A DNA stretch of 48,162 nt from Castellaniella sp. (GCF_004321985.1 NZ_SCQN01000056.1:1-48162), one strand, 5' to 3'; positions 1 to 13,098 are shown, counted from the stretch's first letter. The notes: generated from the letters alone by a model not told the origin. Program-made: numbers and translations.

Positions 1-176
1 GTTCTGCATGGCAAGGGCGAAGACGAGGATTGCAGACCCCAGTATCGCCGGGAGCACCAGCGGCCGCGGTGCACGGCGCCACATTCGGGCGTACGCTTCG
101 CACGGTCACGCTGCCGCTGGTGCTCCCGGCGATACTGGGGTCTGCAATCCTCGTCTTCGCCCTTGCCATGCAGAAC
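1..176. repeat. 64-bp perfect inverted repeat at the window edge
   Basis: Bases 1-64 are the exact reverse complement of bases 113-176, separated by a 48-base centre. The right arm codes for a conserved part of the ABC permease that follows, so it is the genuine copy. The left arm starts at base 1 and interrupts that gene. A perfect fold-back at a sequence end is most simply a chimeric or fold-back assembly artefact, not biology, though a real inversion cannot be excluded from the sequence alone. Confidence 0.9.
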
Positions 177-1232
177 TTCCCTGTGGCACAGGTTGTCGGC
201 ATGCCCGGGCGAGTGGACACCCTGCCAACGTTCATCTACCGCCTGATGAGCACAACGCCGTCCCAGAGCAATAATGCAGCGGCAGTGTCCATCATCCTCA
301 CCGTGGGTCTGCTGATCTTCACCGTCCTGCAGCAGCGCGTGATCAGCCGGCGGAAGTTCACCACCGTCACGGGCAAGGGCGCCATGACCCGGCTTGTTCC
401 GTTAGGGCACTTCAAATGGCTGATCACCGCGTATGTCCTGATCTATTTCCTGATCTCGATCCTGCTGCCACTGCTCGCGCTGCTCGTGACAGCCATGCAG
501 TCCTCACCATTCCTCATCAAAATCTCTCAGCTCTTTCACCCGGGCGCGCTGACGCTGGATCGGCTCTCGGCCACCCTGACATCCATCGATCTGCGCGTCG
601 GCCTGACCAACAGTATTACGGTATCCGTGCTGGCGGCGATTTTCGGGACGCTGATTGCCTTCATCGCCTCTTACATTCGGCACCGGACGATCTCGCGCTT
701 TCGCAATGTGATCGATTTCCTCGCCATGACCCCGCTCGCCATCCCGTCGATCGTCATGGGCATGGGGTTGCTGTGGACCTGGCTTTTCATCCCGGTTCCG
801 GTATATGGCACCATCTGGGTTCTGGTGATTGCCTGCGTCGCAGTATTCCTGCCCCAAGGCTACCAGGGCATCTCGGCATCCGTTCTGCAGATCGGCAGCG
901 ACCTCGAAGATAGCGCGGTCCTGCTCGGTGCGAATCGCTCACGGGCGATCCGGACAGTCACCGTTCCGCTGATGCGCGTTGGCATTACCTCCACCTTCCT
1001 GCTGTTCCTGATGATGTCAATGCGCGAATTGAGCGCAGTCATTTTCCTGTTTACGTCCGACACCCGGATCCTTTCGATCATGGTGTTCGAGAACTTCGAA
1101 AACGGACAGATCCAGGCGGCAGCAGCCATCAGCGTCTACTACTGCATCGTGATTGCCGTCATTGCCGTCCTGGGCAAGGCGGTTGGTTCCATCCAGAGAA
1201 ACAGGAATTCCGTGCGTGATACGCACAATTGA
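66..1232 (+). CDS. ABC transporter permease, FbpB/ThiP type, 5'-truncated
   Basis: This is the inner-membrane permease of an uptake ABC transporter of the Fe(III)/2-aminoethylphosphonate/spermidine-like class. In that class two permease units are fused in one chain. The reading frame starts inside the cytoplasmic EAA loop of the first unit (GATFGRTLRTVTLPL), continues through membrane segments, and has a second EAA loop near 900-990 (LLGANRSRAIRTVTVPL). The complete family is usually about 550 residues, so roughly the first third is missing. An ATG at base 30 opens the frame, but it lies in the fold-back artefact and should not be taken as a start. The gene ends 30 bases before the binding-protein gene, so the two probably form an operon. 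The substrate is not evident; no ATPase gene is in view. Confidence 0.85.
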   Translation, partial: AVHGATFGRTLRTVTLPLVLPAILGSAILVFALAMQNFPVAQVVGMPGRVDTLPTFIYRLMSTTPSQSNNAAAVSIILTVGLLIFTVLQQRVISRRKFTTVTGKGAMTRLVPLGHFKWLITAYVLIYFLISILLPLLALLVTAMQSSPFLIKISQLFHPGALTLDRLSATLTSIDLRVGLTNSITVSVLAAIFGTLIAFIASYIRHRTISRFRNVIDFLAMTPLAIPSIVMGMGLLWTWLFIPVPVYGTIWVLVIACVAVFLPQGYQGISASVLQIGSDLEDSAVLLGANRSRAIRTVTVPLMRVGITSTFLLFLMMSMRELSAVIFLFTSDTRILSIMVFENFENGQIQAAAAISVYYCIVIAVIAVLGKAVGSIQRNRNSVRDTHN

Positions 1233-1262
1233 CAACCCCGGACCAAAGCCAAGGAGACAGTT

Positions 1263-2354
1263 ATGAAAAGATCCAGTGTTCACAAGGGAATATTGACATC
1301 ATGCCTGGTAACCGCTGCCGTCGTGAGCGCTGCATTCAGCGGTGTCGCCTGCGCGGCCAATGCCGGTGACCTCGTCATCGAGGGCGAGGTCATCGCCGAT
1401 GCCGGAACGTTTGCTCAGGCCAAGCAACAGACCCTGAATCTGTACACAGGCTACGTGCAATCGCCAGAAAAGGCCCTGATCGATGACTTCACGAAGGACA
1501 CCGGCATCAAGGTCAACATGATTCGATTGACCCCCAACCAACTTCTGGAGCGCGTGCTGTCCGAGCAAGGCGCCGGGAAACTGGGGGCTGACGTCATCCG
1601 GACATCCGACTACCCGAATGCATTGTCCATGGAAAAGGCCGGGGTCTGGAAAAAATACATGCCGCCCATCATCTCCGGCACACCGCAGCTGAGCCAGGAC
1701 AATGGCTCGTTCAACCTGGTCTTCGATTCCGTCTACACCATCGGCTACAACACCCAGCTGGCGGACAAGAATTCCGCTCCTCATTCGTGGGCTGACATGG
1801 TCAACGGAAAATGGAAGAAGAAGATCGGGATCGTCCAAGGCGGATCAGGCGGCAGCACCGCTTCGCTGAACCGCTTCATGATTTCCAAGCTGGGCGAGGA
1901 CTACTTCAAAAAATATTACGCCCAGGACCCTGTCATCTACAGCTCTCTGGGGCAGGAAGCGATTGCACTGGCGCGTGGAGAGATCTCGGTTGGAACCGTC
2001 AAGATCAGCGACGTCAACATCCTCGCCAAGAAAGAAAATGCTCCGTTGATGTTCGTGGTCCCCACCGAGGGTGTCGCGGTCTATGACTACTTCCTGGGCA
2101 TGACTCAGTCGGTCAAGAACGAAGCTGCGGCCAAGGTCTTCATCAACTACAACCTCTCGAAGCACGGACAAAAGATCTTCGCCGCGATCGGGGAATACCC
2201 GGCGCGATCCGATGTCGCATCGCCCACCGTCTTGGGGGTCACTCTGCCGGCAATCGGCTCGCCACAATACTTCCGCCTGAGCCCACAGGACTCGCTGAAG
2301 TATTCGAAGGACGACCTGAAGAAGTGGAACGCTGACTTCAAGTACACGAAGTAG
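1263..2354 (+). CDS. Periplasmic solute-binding protein of an Fe(III)/AEP-type ABC transporter
   Basis: The product is a 363-residue extracellular solute-binding protein. The first 31 residues are a signal peptide: a basic start (MKRSS), a hydrophobic core and an AxA-like end (ACAA). The mature part has the layout of family-1-like binding proteins, with an LNLYTGY opening strand, a GADVI motif and a VYDYFLGM region. Its start is set by an aaggag Shine-Dalgarno sequence a few bases upstream (near 1251). It lies directly downstream of the permease and on the same strand, so it presumably delivers substrate to it. Ferric iron, phosphonates, polyamines and organic acids are all carried by relatives, so the substrate is left open. 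Confidence 0.85.
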   Translation: MKRSSVHKGILTSCLVTAAVVSAAFSGVACAANAGDLVIEGEVIADAGTFAQAKQQTLNLYTGYVQSPEKALIDDFTKDTGIKVNMIRLTPNQLLERVLSEQGAGKLGADVIRTSDYPNALSMEKAGVWKKYMPPIISGTPQLSQDNGSFNLVFDSVYTIGYNTQLADKNSAPHSWADMVNGKWKKKIGIVQGGSGGSTASLNRFMISKLGEDYFKKYYAQDPVIYSSLGQEAIALARGEISVGTVKISDVNILAKKENAPLMFVVPTEGVAVYDYFLGMTQSVKNEAAAKVFINYNLSKHGQKIFAAIGEYPARSDVASPTVLGVTLPAIGSPQYFRLSPQDSLKYSKDDLKKWNADFKYTK

Positions 2355-2376
2355 CCAGACAGAAAAACGCGGCGGC

Positions 2377-2409
2377 ATGGGGGATGCAGGGGTACTCTGC
2401 ATCCCCCAT
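2377..2409. terminator. Hairpin between convergent genes
   Basis: A perfect 12-bp stem (ATGGGGGATGCA pairing with TGCATCCCCCAT) with a 9-base loop lies between the binding-protein stop at 2354 and the stop codon of the opposing MFS gene. On the minus strand a run of five T follows about 10 bases past the stem; on the plus strand no T-run follows. It may act as a weak bidirectional terminator. The stem touches the last base of the MFS stop codon. Confidence 0.5.
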
Positions 2410-3626
2410 CACCGCGCCCCCGGCATCGTTCTGGGCATAAATCGCCAGGCGATCAGCCAACCGATCGCCTGCGTGGCGATCAGCGTGGCAACCGTACCCG
2501 GCCAGGCCCCCAGCGTATAGGCGATCCCGCCGACCCAGGCACCCGAGAACCCGCCGCAGTAATAGGCTGTGTAATACAGGCCGCTGGCGAGCGAGCGCCC
2601 GCTGGTGATGCGGTACGCGATGAAGGTCATGGTGGCCGACTGCGTGATGAAGACGCCACAGGCCGCAATGGCCAGTGCCACCACGATCCCCCAGGCCGGC
2701 TGCACTAGCGTTAGCAGGACGCCCGCCGCAGAAATTCCCACCGCCACCAGTACCGTGCGGCGCACGCCGAATCGCGGAATCAAGCGCCCCGCCATGGGTG
2801 TGATCACCACCCCCAACAGGTACACGACAAAGATGTTGGCCAGCGCCCCCGAACTGAACCCGTACGGCGCCGCCGCCAGGTGCAGGTTCACGAAGGTGAA
2901 CAGTCCCACCAGCCCGAACAGTACCGTGAACCCCAGGGCGCAGGCCACCTGCAGCGAAGGATTGCGCAGCAACTGGCCCAGCGTGTTCAGGCTGCTGGAG
3001 ATGCCCTTCTTGGCCACGAAATGGCGCGAAGCGGGCAACCCGCGCCAGACCACCACTGCCCCGGCCAGATTCAGCGCCGCCATCACCCCGAAAGCGGTCC
3101 GCCAGGCCATGAATTCGGTCAGGTGCCCCATCAGAAAGCGCCCCAGAAACCCGCCCAGCACGGAACCCGCGACATAGATGGTCATGACCCGCACCATGAG
3201 TCCGCTGCGGAATTCCTCGCCAATGTAGGCGATGATGACGACCGAGACGCCCGGCACCGCCAGCCCCTGCAGGAACCGCAGGAGAAGCAGCCCATGCACC
3301 GTCTGCACCTGGGTAATCAACGCTGTGGGAACCGCCAGCGCGAACACCGATCCCACGATCAGCCACTTGCGGCCTACCGCATCGGACAACATGCCGACGA
3401 AGGGCGACATCAGCGCCACTGCCAGCACCGTCATTCCCACCGTGTTGCCTACCTGTACCACCGAGGCATGCAGGTCGCGCTGCAATTCAGGCAGGATGGA
3501 CTGCACGGAATAGACCTGGACGAAGGCAAAGACACCGACCAGGGCGACGGTCAGCACCAGCAGCAAAGTAGGCCGTATGTAATCGTCGGATGAAGAGGCC
3601 TGAATCGGCGTGGGGAGTATTGTCAT
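2409..3626 (-). CDS. MFS transporter, arabinose-efflux/YnfM-like
   Basis: This 405-residue protein has the pattern of a 12-helix major facilitator exporter. The motif-A-like loop between helices 2 and 3 reads GMLSDAVGRKWL. A second Arg-rich loop (GRLIPRFGVRRTVLV) appears at the equivalent place in the second half. The chosen start (MTILPTP) leaves a short hydrophilic N-terminus before helix 1. The frame stays open further upstream but reads into unrelated, mnmE-antisense sequence. It is convergent with the binding-protein gene and follows mnmE on the same strand with 73 bases between. The substrate is unknown; YnfM-like members are generally drug or sugar effluxers. Confidence 0.8.
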   Translation of the reverse strand: MTILPTPIQASSSDDYIRPTLLLVLTVALVGVFAFVQVYSVQSILPELQRDLHASVVQVGNTVGMTVLAVALMSPFVGMLSDAVGRKWLIVGSVFALAVPTALITQVQTVHGLLLLRFLQGLAVPGVSVVIIAYIGEEFRSGLMVRVMTIYVAGSVLGGFLGRFLMGHLTEFMAWRTAFGVMAALNLAGAVVVWRGLPASRHFVAKKGISSSLNTLGQLLRNPSLQVACALGFTVLFGLVGLFTFVNLHLAAAPYGFSSGALANIFVVYLLGVVITPMAGRLIPRFGVRRTVLVAVGISAAGVLLTLVQPAWGIVVALAIAACGVFITQSATMTFIAYRITSGRSLASGLYYTAYYCGGFSGAWVGGIAYTLGAWPGTVATLIATQAIGWLIAWRFMPRTMPGAR

Positions 3627-3699
3627 TGGCCCGCTTTGGCGCTGCATCTGCAACCGTTGAGTGTAGCGCGCGGCCAGATAGCGAATGCTGCGAAGGGAA

Positions 3700-5085
3700 T
3701 CACTTTCCAATACAAAAACTCGAGAAAATCTCGCCCAGCAGGTCGTCGCTGGTGAACTGTCCCGTGATCTCGCACAGCGCCTCATGGGCCAGGCGCAGTT
3801 CCTCGGCGAACAGGTCCAGGACCTGGTCACCATGCGCCGCATGCCCGGCGGCGAGCCGGAGGCGGCTGCGGGCCTCCTCCAGCGCGTGGACATGGCGTTC
3901 TCGCGCCAGCCACGGGGATTCAGCGCCCGGGGTCCAGCCGGCAATCCGCAGCAGCCGGGCGCGCAGCGTGTCCAGGCCCTCGCCCGTATGAGCTGAGATC
4001 ACCACGGGAGCATCGTCCGCATCCGCTGCCTGCGGCGCGGTACCCTTCCCAGCCCTGCTTTCCAGCAGGTCCACCTTGTTCCAGACCCGCAGCACGGGAA
4101 CGCCGACCGGCAGCCGTCGCACGATTTCCGCATCCAGCGGATCATCCGGCTGGCGAGCGTCCTGCAGATGAACGATGACCTGCGCGCGCGCAATCTCGGC
4201 CCAGCTCCGCTCGATGCCGATGCGCTCCACGGCGTCCTCCGTCTCGCGCAGCCCGGCCGTGTCCACGATGTGCAGCGGGACGCCCTCGATGTGGATCTGC
4301 TGCACCACCCGGTCGCGGGTGGTGCCGGCAATCGGCGTGACAATGGCGACGTCATCGCCCGCCAACGCGTTCAGCAGACTGGACTTGCCGACATTGGGCT
4401 GGCCCGCCAGCACCACATGCAGGCCATCGCGCAGCACCCTGCCCTGGCGGGCCGTGCGCAGCACACCTTCCAGGCTGTCCATCACCGCCTGCAACCGCTC
4501 GGCGGCCTGGTATTTTTCCAGGAAGTCGATTTCCTCTTCCGGGAAATCCAGCGTGGCCTCGACCAGCATGCGCAGCTTCACAATGCGTTCGCTCAACGCA
4601 TCGATCTCGGCCGAAAATGCGCCAGACAGCGACGCCATCGCACTGCGCGCCGCCGCCGCGGAACTGGCCTCGATCAGATCGGCCACCGCCTCGGCCTGCG
4701 CCAGATCCAGACGCCCATTCAGAAACGCCCGCTGCGTGAATTCACCCGGCCGCGCAAGGCGCAACCCGATGTCGGCGCTACGCGCCAGGCAGTCTTCCAG
4801 TACACGGCGCAGGACCGCTGGACCGCCATGGCCCTGCAGTTCCAGCACGTCCTCGCCGGTGTACGAATGGGGACCGGGGAAAAACAGCGCCAGCCCCTCG
4901 TCCAGAACCTCGCCGCCCACCGCACGAAAGGCCAGGAAATGCGCATGACGCGCTGTCAGGGACTGGCCCAGCAGCTCGTCGGCCCAGCCACGCAGGTCGG
5001 GCCCCGAAACGCGAATCACACCGATGCCGCCACGCCCCGGTGCCGTGGCAATCGCAATGATGGGATCCGAATCACTCACCGGCAT
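3700..5085 (-). CDS. mnmE: tRNA modification GTPase MnmE (TrmE)
   Basis: MnmE acts with MnmG to modify the wobble uridine of certain tRNAs (cmnm5U). The 461-residue length is standard. The N-terminal folate-binding domain begins [19 protein letters not shown]. The GTPase domain is inserted in the helical domain, with the P-loop GQPNVGKSS at residues 228-236, the G3 motif DTAG at 275-278 and the G4 motif NKVD further on. The C-terminus ends in the diagnostic CIGK, whose Cys is essential in the family. It sits 77 bases downstream of yidC on the same strand, which is the conserved order near bacterial origins. Confidence 0.98.
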   Translation of the reverse strand: MPVSDSDPIIAIATAPGRGGIGVIRVSGPDLRGWADELLGQSLTARHAHFLAFRAVGGEVLDEGLALFFPGPHSYTGEDVLELQGHGGPAVLRRVLEDCLARSADIGLRLARPGEFTQRAFLNGRLDLAQAEAVADLIEASSAAAARSAMASLSGAFSAEIDALSERIVKLRMLVEATLDFPEEEIDFLEKYQAAERLQAVMDSLEGVLRTARQGRVLRDGLHVVLAGQPNVGKSSLLNALAGDDVAIVTPIAGTTRDRVVQQIHIEGVPLHIVDTAGLRETEDAVERIGIERSWAEIARAQVIVHLQDARQPDDPLDAEIVRRLPVGVPVLRVWNKVDLLESRAGKGTAPQAADADDAPVVISAHTGEGLDTLRARLLRIAGWTPGAESPWLARERHVHALEEARSRLRLAAGHAAHGDQVLDLFAEELRLAHEALCEITGQFTSDDLLGEIFSSFCIGK

Positions 5086-5162
5086 CAGTTTCGCCTACAA
5101 GACACCAACCGGCAGCAGATCTGAATGTTGGGGCTGCCTCGCCGGCAGCCCAAAACCGCCAC

Positions 5163-6911
5163 TCAGCTGGATGCCGAAGCCGCCTTCTCGTGATCCAGCC
5201 GCCGCATGATCACCCGCTGCTGAATGATGGAGACCGTATTGTTCACGCACCAGTACAACACCAGGCCGGCCGGGAACAGGAACATCATCCCGCCGAACAC
5301 CAGCGGCATGATCATCATGATCTTGGCCTGCGTCGGGTCCGGCGGCGTCGGGTTCAGCTTGATCTGCAGGAACATCGTCAGCATCATGAACGCCGGCAGA
5401 ATGAACCAGGGATCGCTCACCGACAGATCATGGATCCACATGATCCAGGGCGCGCCGCGCATCTCCACGCTGCCCAGCAGTACCCAGTACAGCGCAATGA
5501 ACACCGGGACCTGCACCACCATGGGCAAGCAGCCGCCCAGCGGATTGATCTTCTCGGTCCGGTACATCTCCATCATGGCGGCGTTCATCTTCGCCTTGTC
5601 GTCGCCGAATTTTTCCTTTAGGTGCTTCATGCGCGGCGCGACCAGCTTCATCTTCGCCATCGACCGGTAGCTGGCGGCCGACAGCGGATAGAAGATCAGC
5701 TTGATGATCAGCGTGAGCAGCACGATGGTCCAGCCCCAGTTGCCGACCAGACTATGCAGCCAGATCATGAACTTGAACATGGGCTTGGCGATGATCGTGA
5801 CCCAACCATAGTCGACCACCAGGCCCAGGCCCGGCGCCACCGCGCCCATGGCACGCTGATCCTGAGGTCCCACCCACAGTTGCGAGTCCACAGTCTTGTG
5901 CGCGCCCGGCGCAATGGTGCCCACCGATTCGATGCTGCGGATTGCAAACAGACCGCCGGGAAGCGCCAGCGCCTGGTTGGTGCGCACCACCCCCTGCTTG
6001 GGTACCCAGGCCGAGGCGAAATAGTGCTGCACCATCCCGATCCAGCCGTTGTCCGCCTGCTGGATGTAGCTGGCTTTGCCCTTGGTGATTTCCTCGAACT
6101 TGATCTTCTGGAACTTGTCTTGTTCCGAATAGACCGCCGGCCCCGTGAACGTGGTGTAGTAACCGGTGGTGTTGGGGGGTTCGTGACTGTCACGGGTCAA
6201 CTGCAGATACAGCGACGGATCGATGGGCTGAGTGCCCAGGTTGTAAATGTCGTTGCGCACATGGATGTCATAGCCATCCTTGGACAGAATGAAGGTCTTG
6301 ACCACGCGCACCTGATCCGACGTCGCCTCGAAGGCGATTTCGGTCTTTCCATCCTTCACCACAGGGCCGGACCCCACCACGGTGAACGGCGTCAGGTGGG
6401 TGGGATAACTGCTGCCCTGCGGCGCCCCGACCAATCCGGTCTGGGCCACATACATGTCGCCCGGCTGGTCGTTGAGCAGATACATGGGGCCGCCGGCGTC
6501 TTTGGGCGGCTTGTGTCCCATCAGGCCCTTGAACCAAGGCAGAATCCCCGTCGTGGCCTCCTGGTTTTTGTACGCCAGCAGATCCGCGCGCACCAGCTGC
6601 GCACCCATGGTGTCGAAAGTCAGGTCATACACACCTGTCTTCACATGCACCTGCTGGCCCTGGGGCACGGCTTCCGGGTTCGGAACCTTCGCCTGCGCAG
6701 TCGGTGCGCTCTGCGCACCCGCCGACGGGATCCCCTCTGTGCCAGCCGGGTGCGTCGCCGCCGATTTGGCTGCGTCGGGCTTGGCCGTCTGGGTCGCCGG
6801 CGGCGTCAGGGAAAACAGCGAAGGCTCACCCCGGTACACCTGCCAGTTGTTCCACAACAGCAAGAGTGAAAACGAGAAGATCATCCAGAGGATGGTGCGT
6901 CGAATGTCCAT
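5163..6911 (-). CDS. yidC: Membrane protein insertase YidC
   Basis: YidC inserts and folds inner-membrane proteins, alone or with SecYEG. The 582-residue protein has the proteobacterial layout. There is an N-terminal membrane anchor (MDIRRTILWMIFSFSLLLLW), an Ala/Pro-rich linker, a large periplasmic beta domain to about residue 365, and the conserved Oxa1/YidC core with five membrane segments. The core includes the PLGGCLP and QVPVFIALY motifs. A basic C-terminal tail (QQRVIMRRLDHEK) follows. It is downstream of yidD and upstream of mnmE in the usual rpmH-rnpA-yidD-yidC-mnmE order. Confidence 0.98.
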   Translation of the reverse strand: MDIRRTILWMIFSFSLLLLWNNWQVYRGEPSLFSLTPPATQTAKPDAAKSAATHPAGTEGIPSAGAQSAPTAQAKVPNPEAVPQGQQVHVKTGVYDLTFDTMGAQLVRADLLAYKNQEATTGILPWFKGLMGHKPPKDAGGPMYLLNDQPGDMYVAQTGLVGAPQGSSYPTHLTPFTVVGSGPVVKDGKTEIAFEATSDQVRVVKTFILSKDGYDIHVRNDIYNLGTQPIDPSLYLQLTRDSHEPPNTTGYYTTFTGPAVYSEQDKFQKIKFEEITKGKASYIQQADNGWIGMVQHYFASAWVPKQGVVRTNQALALPGGLFAIRSIESVGTIAPGAHKTVDSQLWVGPQDQRAMGAVAPGLGLVVDYGWVTIIAKPMFKFMIWLHSLVGNWGWTIVLLTLIIKLIFYPLSAASYRSMAKMKLVAPRMKHLKEKFGDDKAKMNAAMMEMYRTEKINPLGGCLPMVVQVPVFIALYWVLLGSVEMRGAPWIMWIHDLSVSDPWFILPAFMMLTMFLQIKLNPTPPDPTQAKIMMIMPLVFGGMMFLFPAGLVLYWCVNNTVSIIQQRVIMRRLDHEKAASASS

Positions 6912-7007
6912 GGCGCCTGAATTTGAAGAGTTCGGTGCGAAAAGCTCACCAGTTTAACGTAGCGGAGCTGACACCCGCTTGAGGCGGCGCCAGGTTCGAG
7001 TCGGAGT

Positions 7008-7250
7008 TCATGGGTGATGCGGATGGCCCGCTGCCGGCGGAACCGGATCAAAGCCGCCGGGGCATCCCGGGTGACAGCGTGCAATGCGGCACATACCCAA
7101 CCATAGACCGCGCAACACCCCGTGAGTTTCAATTGCTTCTATCGTGTAGGCCGAACAGGTCGGGGTGAAACGGCATTGCTGCCCCACCCAGGGGCTGAGG
7201 AAATACCGGTAAAACCGGATCGGCGCGATGACCAGCGAACGCATCAGCAT
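7008..7250 (-). CDS. yidD: Membrane protein insertion efficiency factor YidD
   Basis: This 80-residue protein carries the whole YidD signature: an amphipathic start ([16 protein letters not shown]), then the Cys-rich stretch [15 protein letters not shown], and a final [14 protein letters not shown]. The family sits on the inner membrane face and aids YidC-dependent insertion. Its ATG overlaps the rnpA stop by 7 bases, and an AGGA lies about 8 bases upstream, so translation is probably coupled. A second ATG two codons in is a possible alternative start. Confidence 0.95.
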   Translation of the reverse strand: MLMRSLVIAPIRFYRYFLSPWVGQQCRFTPTCSAYTIEAIETHGVLRGLWLGMCRIARCHPGCPGGFDPVPPAAGHPHHP

Positions 7251-7606
7251 GGCGCGATCCTGGAAAGCAGGGTATCCACCTCGAGGCGTACCTGACGCTT
7301 CAGCGCCGTCAGGCTGCCGGGCTCTGGTCGCGCGACCAGTCTGAACACCCAGTCACCGTCGGGCAACGACGCCCGGCGCACCCGGAAGGCCTCGCGCACT
7401 ACGCGTTTGATGGTGTTGCGTCCTACCGCCAGTGGCACCTGGCGCTTGGGCACGATGAGTCCAAGCCGAGCTCCGCCGCCGTTCGCCGGCTGCCGAGGGC
7501 TGGAGACGACAAACAAAGCCCCCCGGGCGATACGTCGCCCCTTCAGGGCTGCTGCGTATTCCGAGGGGCGATGCAGCCGAGCCGCCGGTGGAAAAGCGGA
7601 TGGCAT
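7244..7606 (-). CDS. rnpA: Ribonuclease P protein component
   Basis: RnpA is the basic protein subunit that helps the RNase P RNA cleave tRNA 5' leaders. With the start at 7606 the protein is 120 residues and opens with [20 protein letters not shown], the family's usual start. The RNR-like signature appears as [16 protein letters not shown]. The frame is open further up to a GTG at 7648, close behind rpmH, so an N-terminal extension of 14 residues cannot be ruled out. No strong Shine-Dalgarno sequence distinguishes the two. It lies between rpmH and yidD, as expected. Confidence 0.95.
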   Translation of the reverse strand: MPSAFPPAARLHRPSEYAAALKGRRIARGALFVVSSPRQPANGGGARLGLIVPKRQVPLAVGRNTIKRVVREAFRVRRASLPDGDWVFRLVARPEPGSLTALKRQVRLEVDTLLSRIAPC

Positions 7607-7652
7607 GGCGATCGGCGAAGGGCGCGGCCAGATCCCGCACCCAGTCACTCAA

Positions 7653-7787
7653 CTAGACGGCCAGGCGCTTGCGGCCCTTCGCACGGCGCGCACTCAGAAC
7701 AGCGCGACCGCTGCGTGTCTTCATGCGCACGCGAAAGCCATGGGTGCGCTTGCGGCGGGTAACGGAAGGCTGGTAGGTGCGTTTCAT
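7653..7787 (-). CDS. rpmH: 50S ribosomal protein L34
   Basis: The 44-residue product reads [18 protein letters not shown] at the start and ends [11 protein letters not shown], which is unmistakably L34 of the large ribosomal subunit. A longer frame begins at 7889, but that extension has no L34 homology and overlaps the origin-side intergenic region. The gene is divergent from dnaA and heads the leftward cluster rpmH-rnpA-yidD-yidC-mnmE. Confidence 0.99.
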   Translation of the reverse strand: MKRTYQPSVTRRKRTHGFRVRMKTRSGRAVLSARRAKGRKRLAV

Positions 7788-7983
7788 GGTGAATCCAAAG
7801 AGCTCTGGAAAGTACGGAAGTCCACGGGACAGACACGCCCATGGGATCGAAAAGCCTACTATTTCAGCAAATTTTCGATGTGCCGTCAATCGCTTATGGT
7901 GTTATCCCCTGAAAACGGGCGAGCAGAGCAGCCGGGCTGTGGATAACCTGAGACGGGAAAGGGTAGAATCGAGGTTTCGCACG
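7788..7983. other. rpmH-dnaA intergenic region, candidate part of oriC
   Basis: This 196-base gap separates the divergent rpmH and dnaA genes, a classical origin location. It contains a perfect DnaA box (TTATCCACA, minus strand, 7938-7946) and a weaker match starting TTATCCCC at 7902. There is a small AT-richer stretch around 7858-7880 and an 8-bp inverted repeat (ATCGAAAA / TTTTCGAT, 7846-7853 and 7872-7879). It must also hold the promoters of both rpmH and dnaA. One good DnaA box is few for a complete origin, so functional oriC may extend elsewhere. Confidence 0.55.
7938..7946 (-). promoter_or_regulatory. DnaA box
   Basis: TGTGGATAA on the plus strand is the exact complement of the consensus DnaA box TTATCCACA. 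It lies 38 bases upstream of the dnaA start, so it can serve origin binding, dnaA autoregulation, or both. Confidence 0.75.
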
Positions 7984-9399
7984 ATGACCGTTATGAATGA
8001 ATTCTGGCAGGCCTGCCTCCAGCAGCTGGAGCGGGAACTTCCCCCCCAGCAAATCAGCGCCTGGATCAAGCCTCTGGTACCCCTTGGTTACGACGAGGAA
8101 CTTGCAATCCTGAGAATTGGCGCGCCCAACCGCTTCAAGCTCGACTGGGTGCGCAAGAACTTTTCCTCACGCCTGGAATCCATGGCCGCCGACTGGTATT
8201 CACAATCCGTCCAGGTCCAGTTCGAGCTCTCGGCGACCACCCCCGCGCGGGCTGCGGCACCCGCCAACACAGGGACTCCTACCCCTGCACCCCGAATCCA
8301 GACACCCGCCCCATCGCCGTCCGCCGCTGCGGTCGCCAGCCCGGCGGTATCGGCAACCGAAGAAGCCATCCAGGACCGTTCGCGCCTGAACCAGGAACTG
8401 ACTTTCGACAACTTCGTGATCGGCAAGGCCAACCAGCTCGCACGGGCGGCCGCGATGCAAGTCGCCGAGAACCCAGGGGTGTCCTACAACCCGCTCTTTC
8501 TGTATGGCGGCGTAGGCCTGGGCAAGACGCACCTGATCCACGCCATCGGCAATGCGCTGCTCGCCAACGGGCTGAGCACACGCGTGCGCTACGTGCATGC
8601 CGACCAGTACGTCTCCGACGTGGTCAAGGCCTACCAGCGCCGGGCTTTCGACGATTTCAAGCGCTACTACCATTCGCTGGACCTGCTGCTCATCGACGAC
8701 ATCCAGTTCTTTGCCGGCAAGAACCGGACCCAGGAGGAGTTCTTCTACGCGTTTGAAGCCATGGTGGCGCACCGCAAGCAGATCATCATCACCTCGGACA
8801 CCTATCCGAAAGAGCTGGCCAACATCGACAGCCGGCTGATTTCGCGCTTCGACTCGGGGCTGACCGTGGCCATCGAGCCGCCCGAACTCGAAATGCGCGT
8901 CGCTATCCTGCTGCGCAAGGCACAGACCGAAGGCATCGCCATGCCCGAAGAAGTCGCCTTTTTCATCGCCAAACATCTACGCAGCAACGTGCGCGAACTG
9001 GAGGGGGCGTTGCGCAAGGTCTCGGCCTATGCCCGGTTCCACGGCCGCGACGTGTTGACCGTCGAAGTCTGCAAAGAAGCCCTGAAGGACCTGCTATCCG
9101 TCTCCAATAGCCTCATTACGGTCGAAAACATCCAGAAGACCGTGGCCGATTTCTATAAAATCAAGGTCGCCGACATGTACTCCAAGCGGCGCCCTGCAAA
9201 CATCGCCCTGCCCCGGCAGATCGCCATGTATCTGGCCAAGGAGCTCACCCAGAAAAGCCTGCCCGAAATCGGCGACCTGTTCGGTGGACGCGACCACACG
9301 ACCGTGCTGCACGCAGTGCGCAAGATCACCGATCTGCGCGCCAAACAGACCGAATTGAATCACGCGCTCCATGTACTAGAGCAAACCCTCAAAGGATAG
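7984..9399 (+). CDS. dnaA: Chromosomal replication initiator DnaA
   Basis: DnaA binds DnaA boxes and opens the origin. The 471-residue protein has domain I ([19 protein letters not shown]), a variable Pro/Ala-rich linker around residues 80-130, and the AAA+ domain. The Walker A motif GGVGLGKTH is near residue 173 and the Walker B motif LLIDDIQF near 235. The C-terminal DNA-binding domain carries the signature [15 protein letters not shown]. The start at 7984 has GAGG nine bases upstream. A second ATG at 7993 is possible but poorly spaced, and the open frame from 7777 runs through intergenic DNA. dnaN follows after four bases. Confidence 0.98.
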   Translation: MTVMNEFWQACLQQLERELPPQQISAWIKPLVPLGYDEELAILRIGAPNRFKLDWVRKNFSSRLESMAADWYSQSVQVQFELSATTPARAAAPANTGTPTPAPRIQTPAPSPSAAAVASPAVSATEEAIQDRSRLNQELTFDNFVIGKANQLARAAAMQVAENPGVSYNPLFLYGGVGLGKTHLIHAIGNALLANGLSTRVRYVHADQYVSDVVKAYQRRAFDDFKRYYHSLDLLLIDDIQFFAGKNRTQEEFFYAFEAMVAHRKQIIITSDTYPKELANIDSRLISRFDSGLTVAIEPPELEMRVAILLRKAQTEGIAMPEEVAFFIAKHLRSNVRELEGALRKVSAYARFHGRDVLTVEVCKEALKDLLSVSNSLITVENIQKTVADFYKIKVADMYSKRRPANIALPRQIAMYLAKELTQKSLPEIGDLFGGRDHTTVLHAVRKITDLRAKQTELNHALHVLEQTLKG

Positions 9400-9403
9400 G
9401 AAC

Positions 9404-13029
<3,626 letters not shown>

Positions 13030-13044
13030 GGGTTGTTGGTTTTC

Positions 13045-13081
13045 GGAAAAGTTGGCCAAGTTTTGCGGGAAAAGTTGGCCA
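13045..13081 (+). repeat. Two direct copies of GGAAAAGTTGGCCA
   Basis: The 14-mer GGAAAAGTTGGCCA occurs at 13045-13058 and again at 13068-13081, with 23 bases between the two starts, in the gap after gyrB. Each copy contains the palindromic core TTGGCCA(A). The function is unknown; such units resemble end-proximal repeats left by a mobile element, but no element is visible here. Confidence 0.6.
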
Positions 13082-13098
13082 TTCATAAGGGCAGAAGG

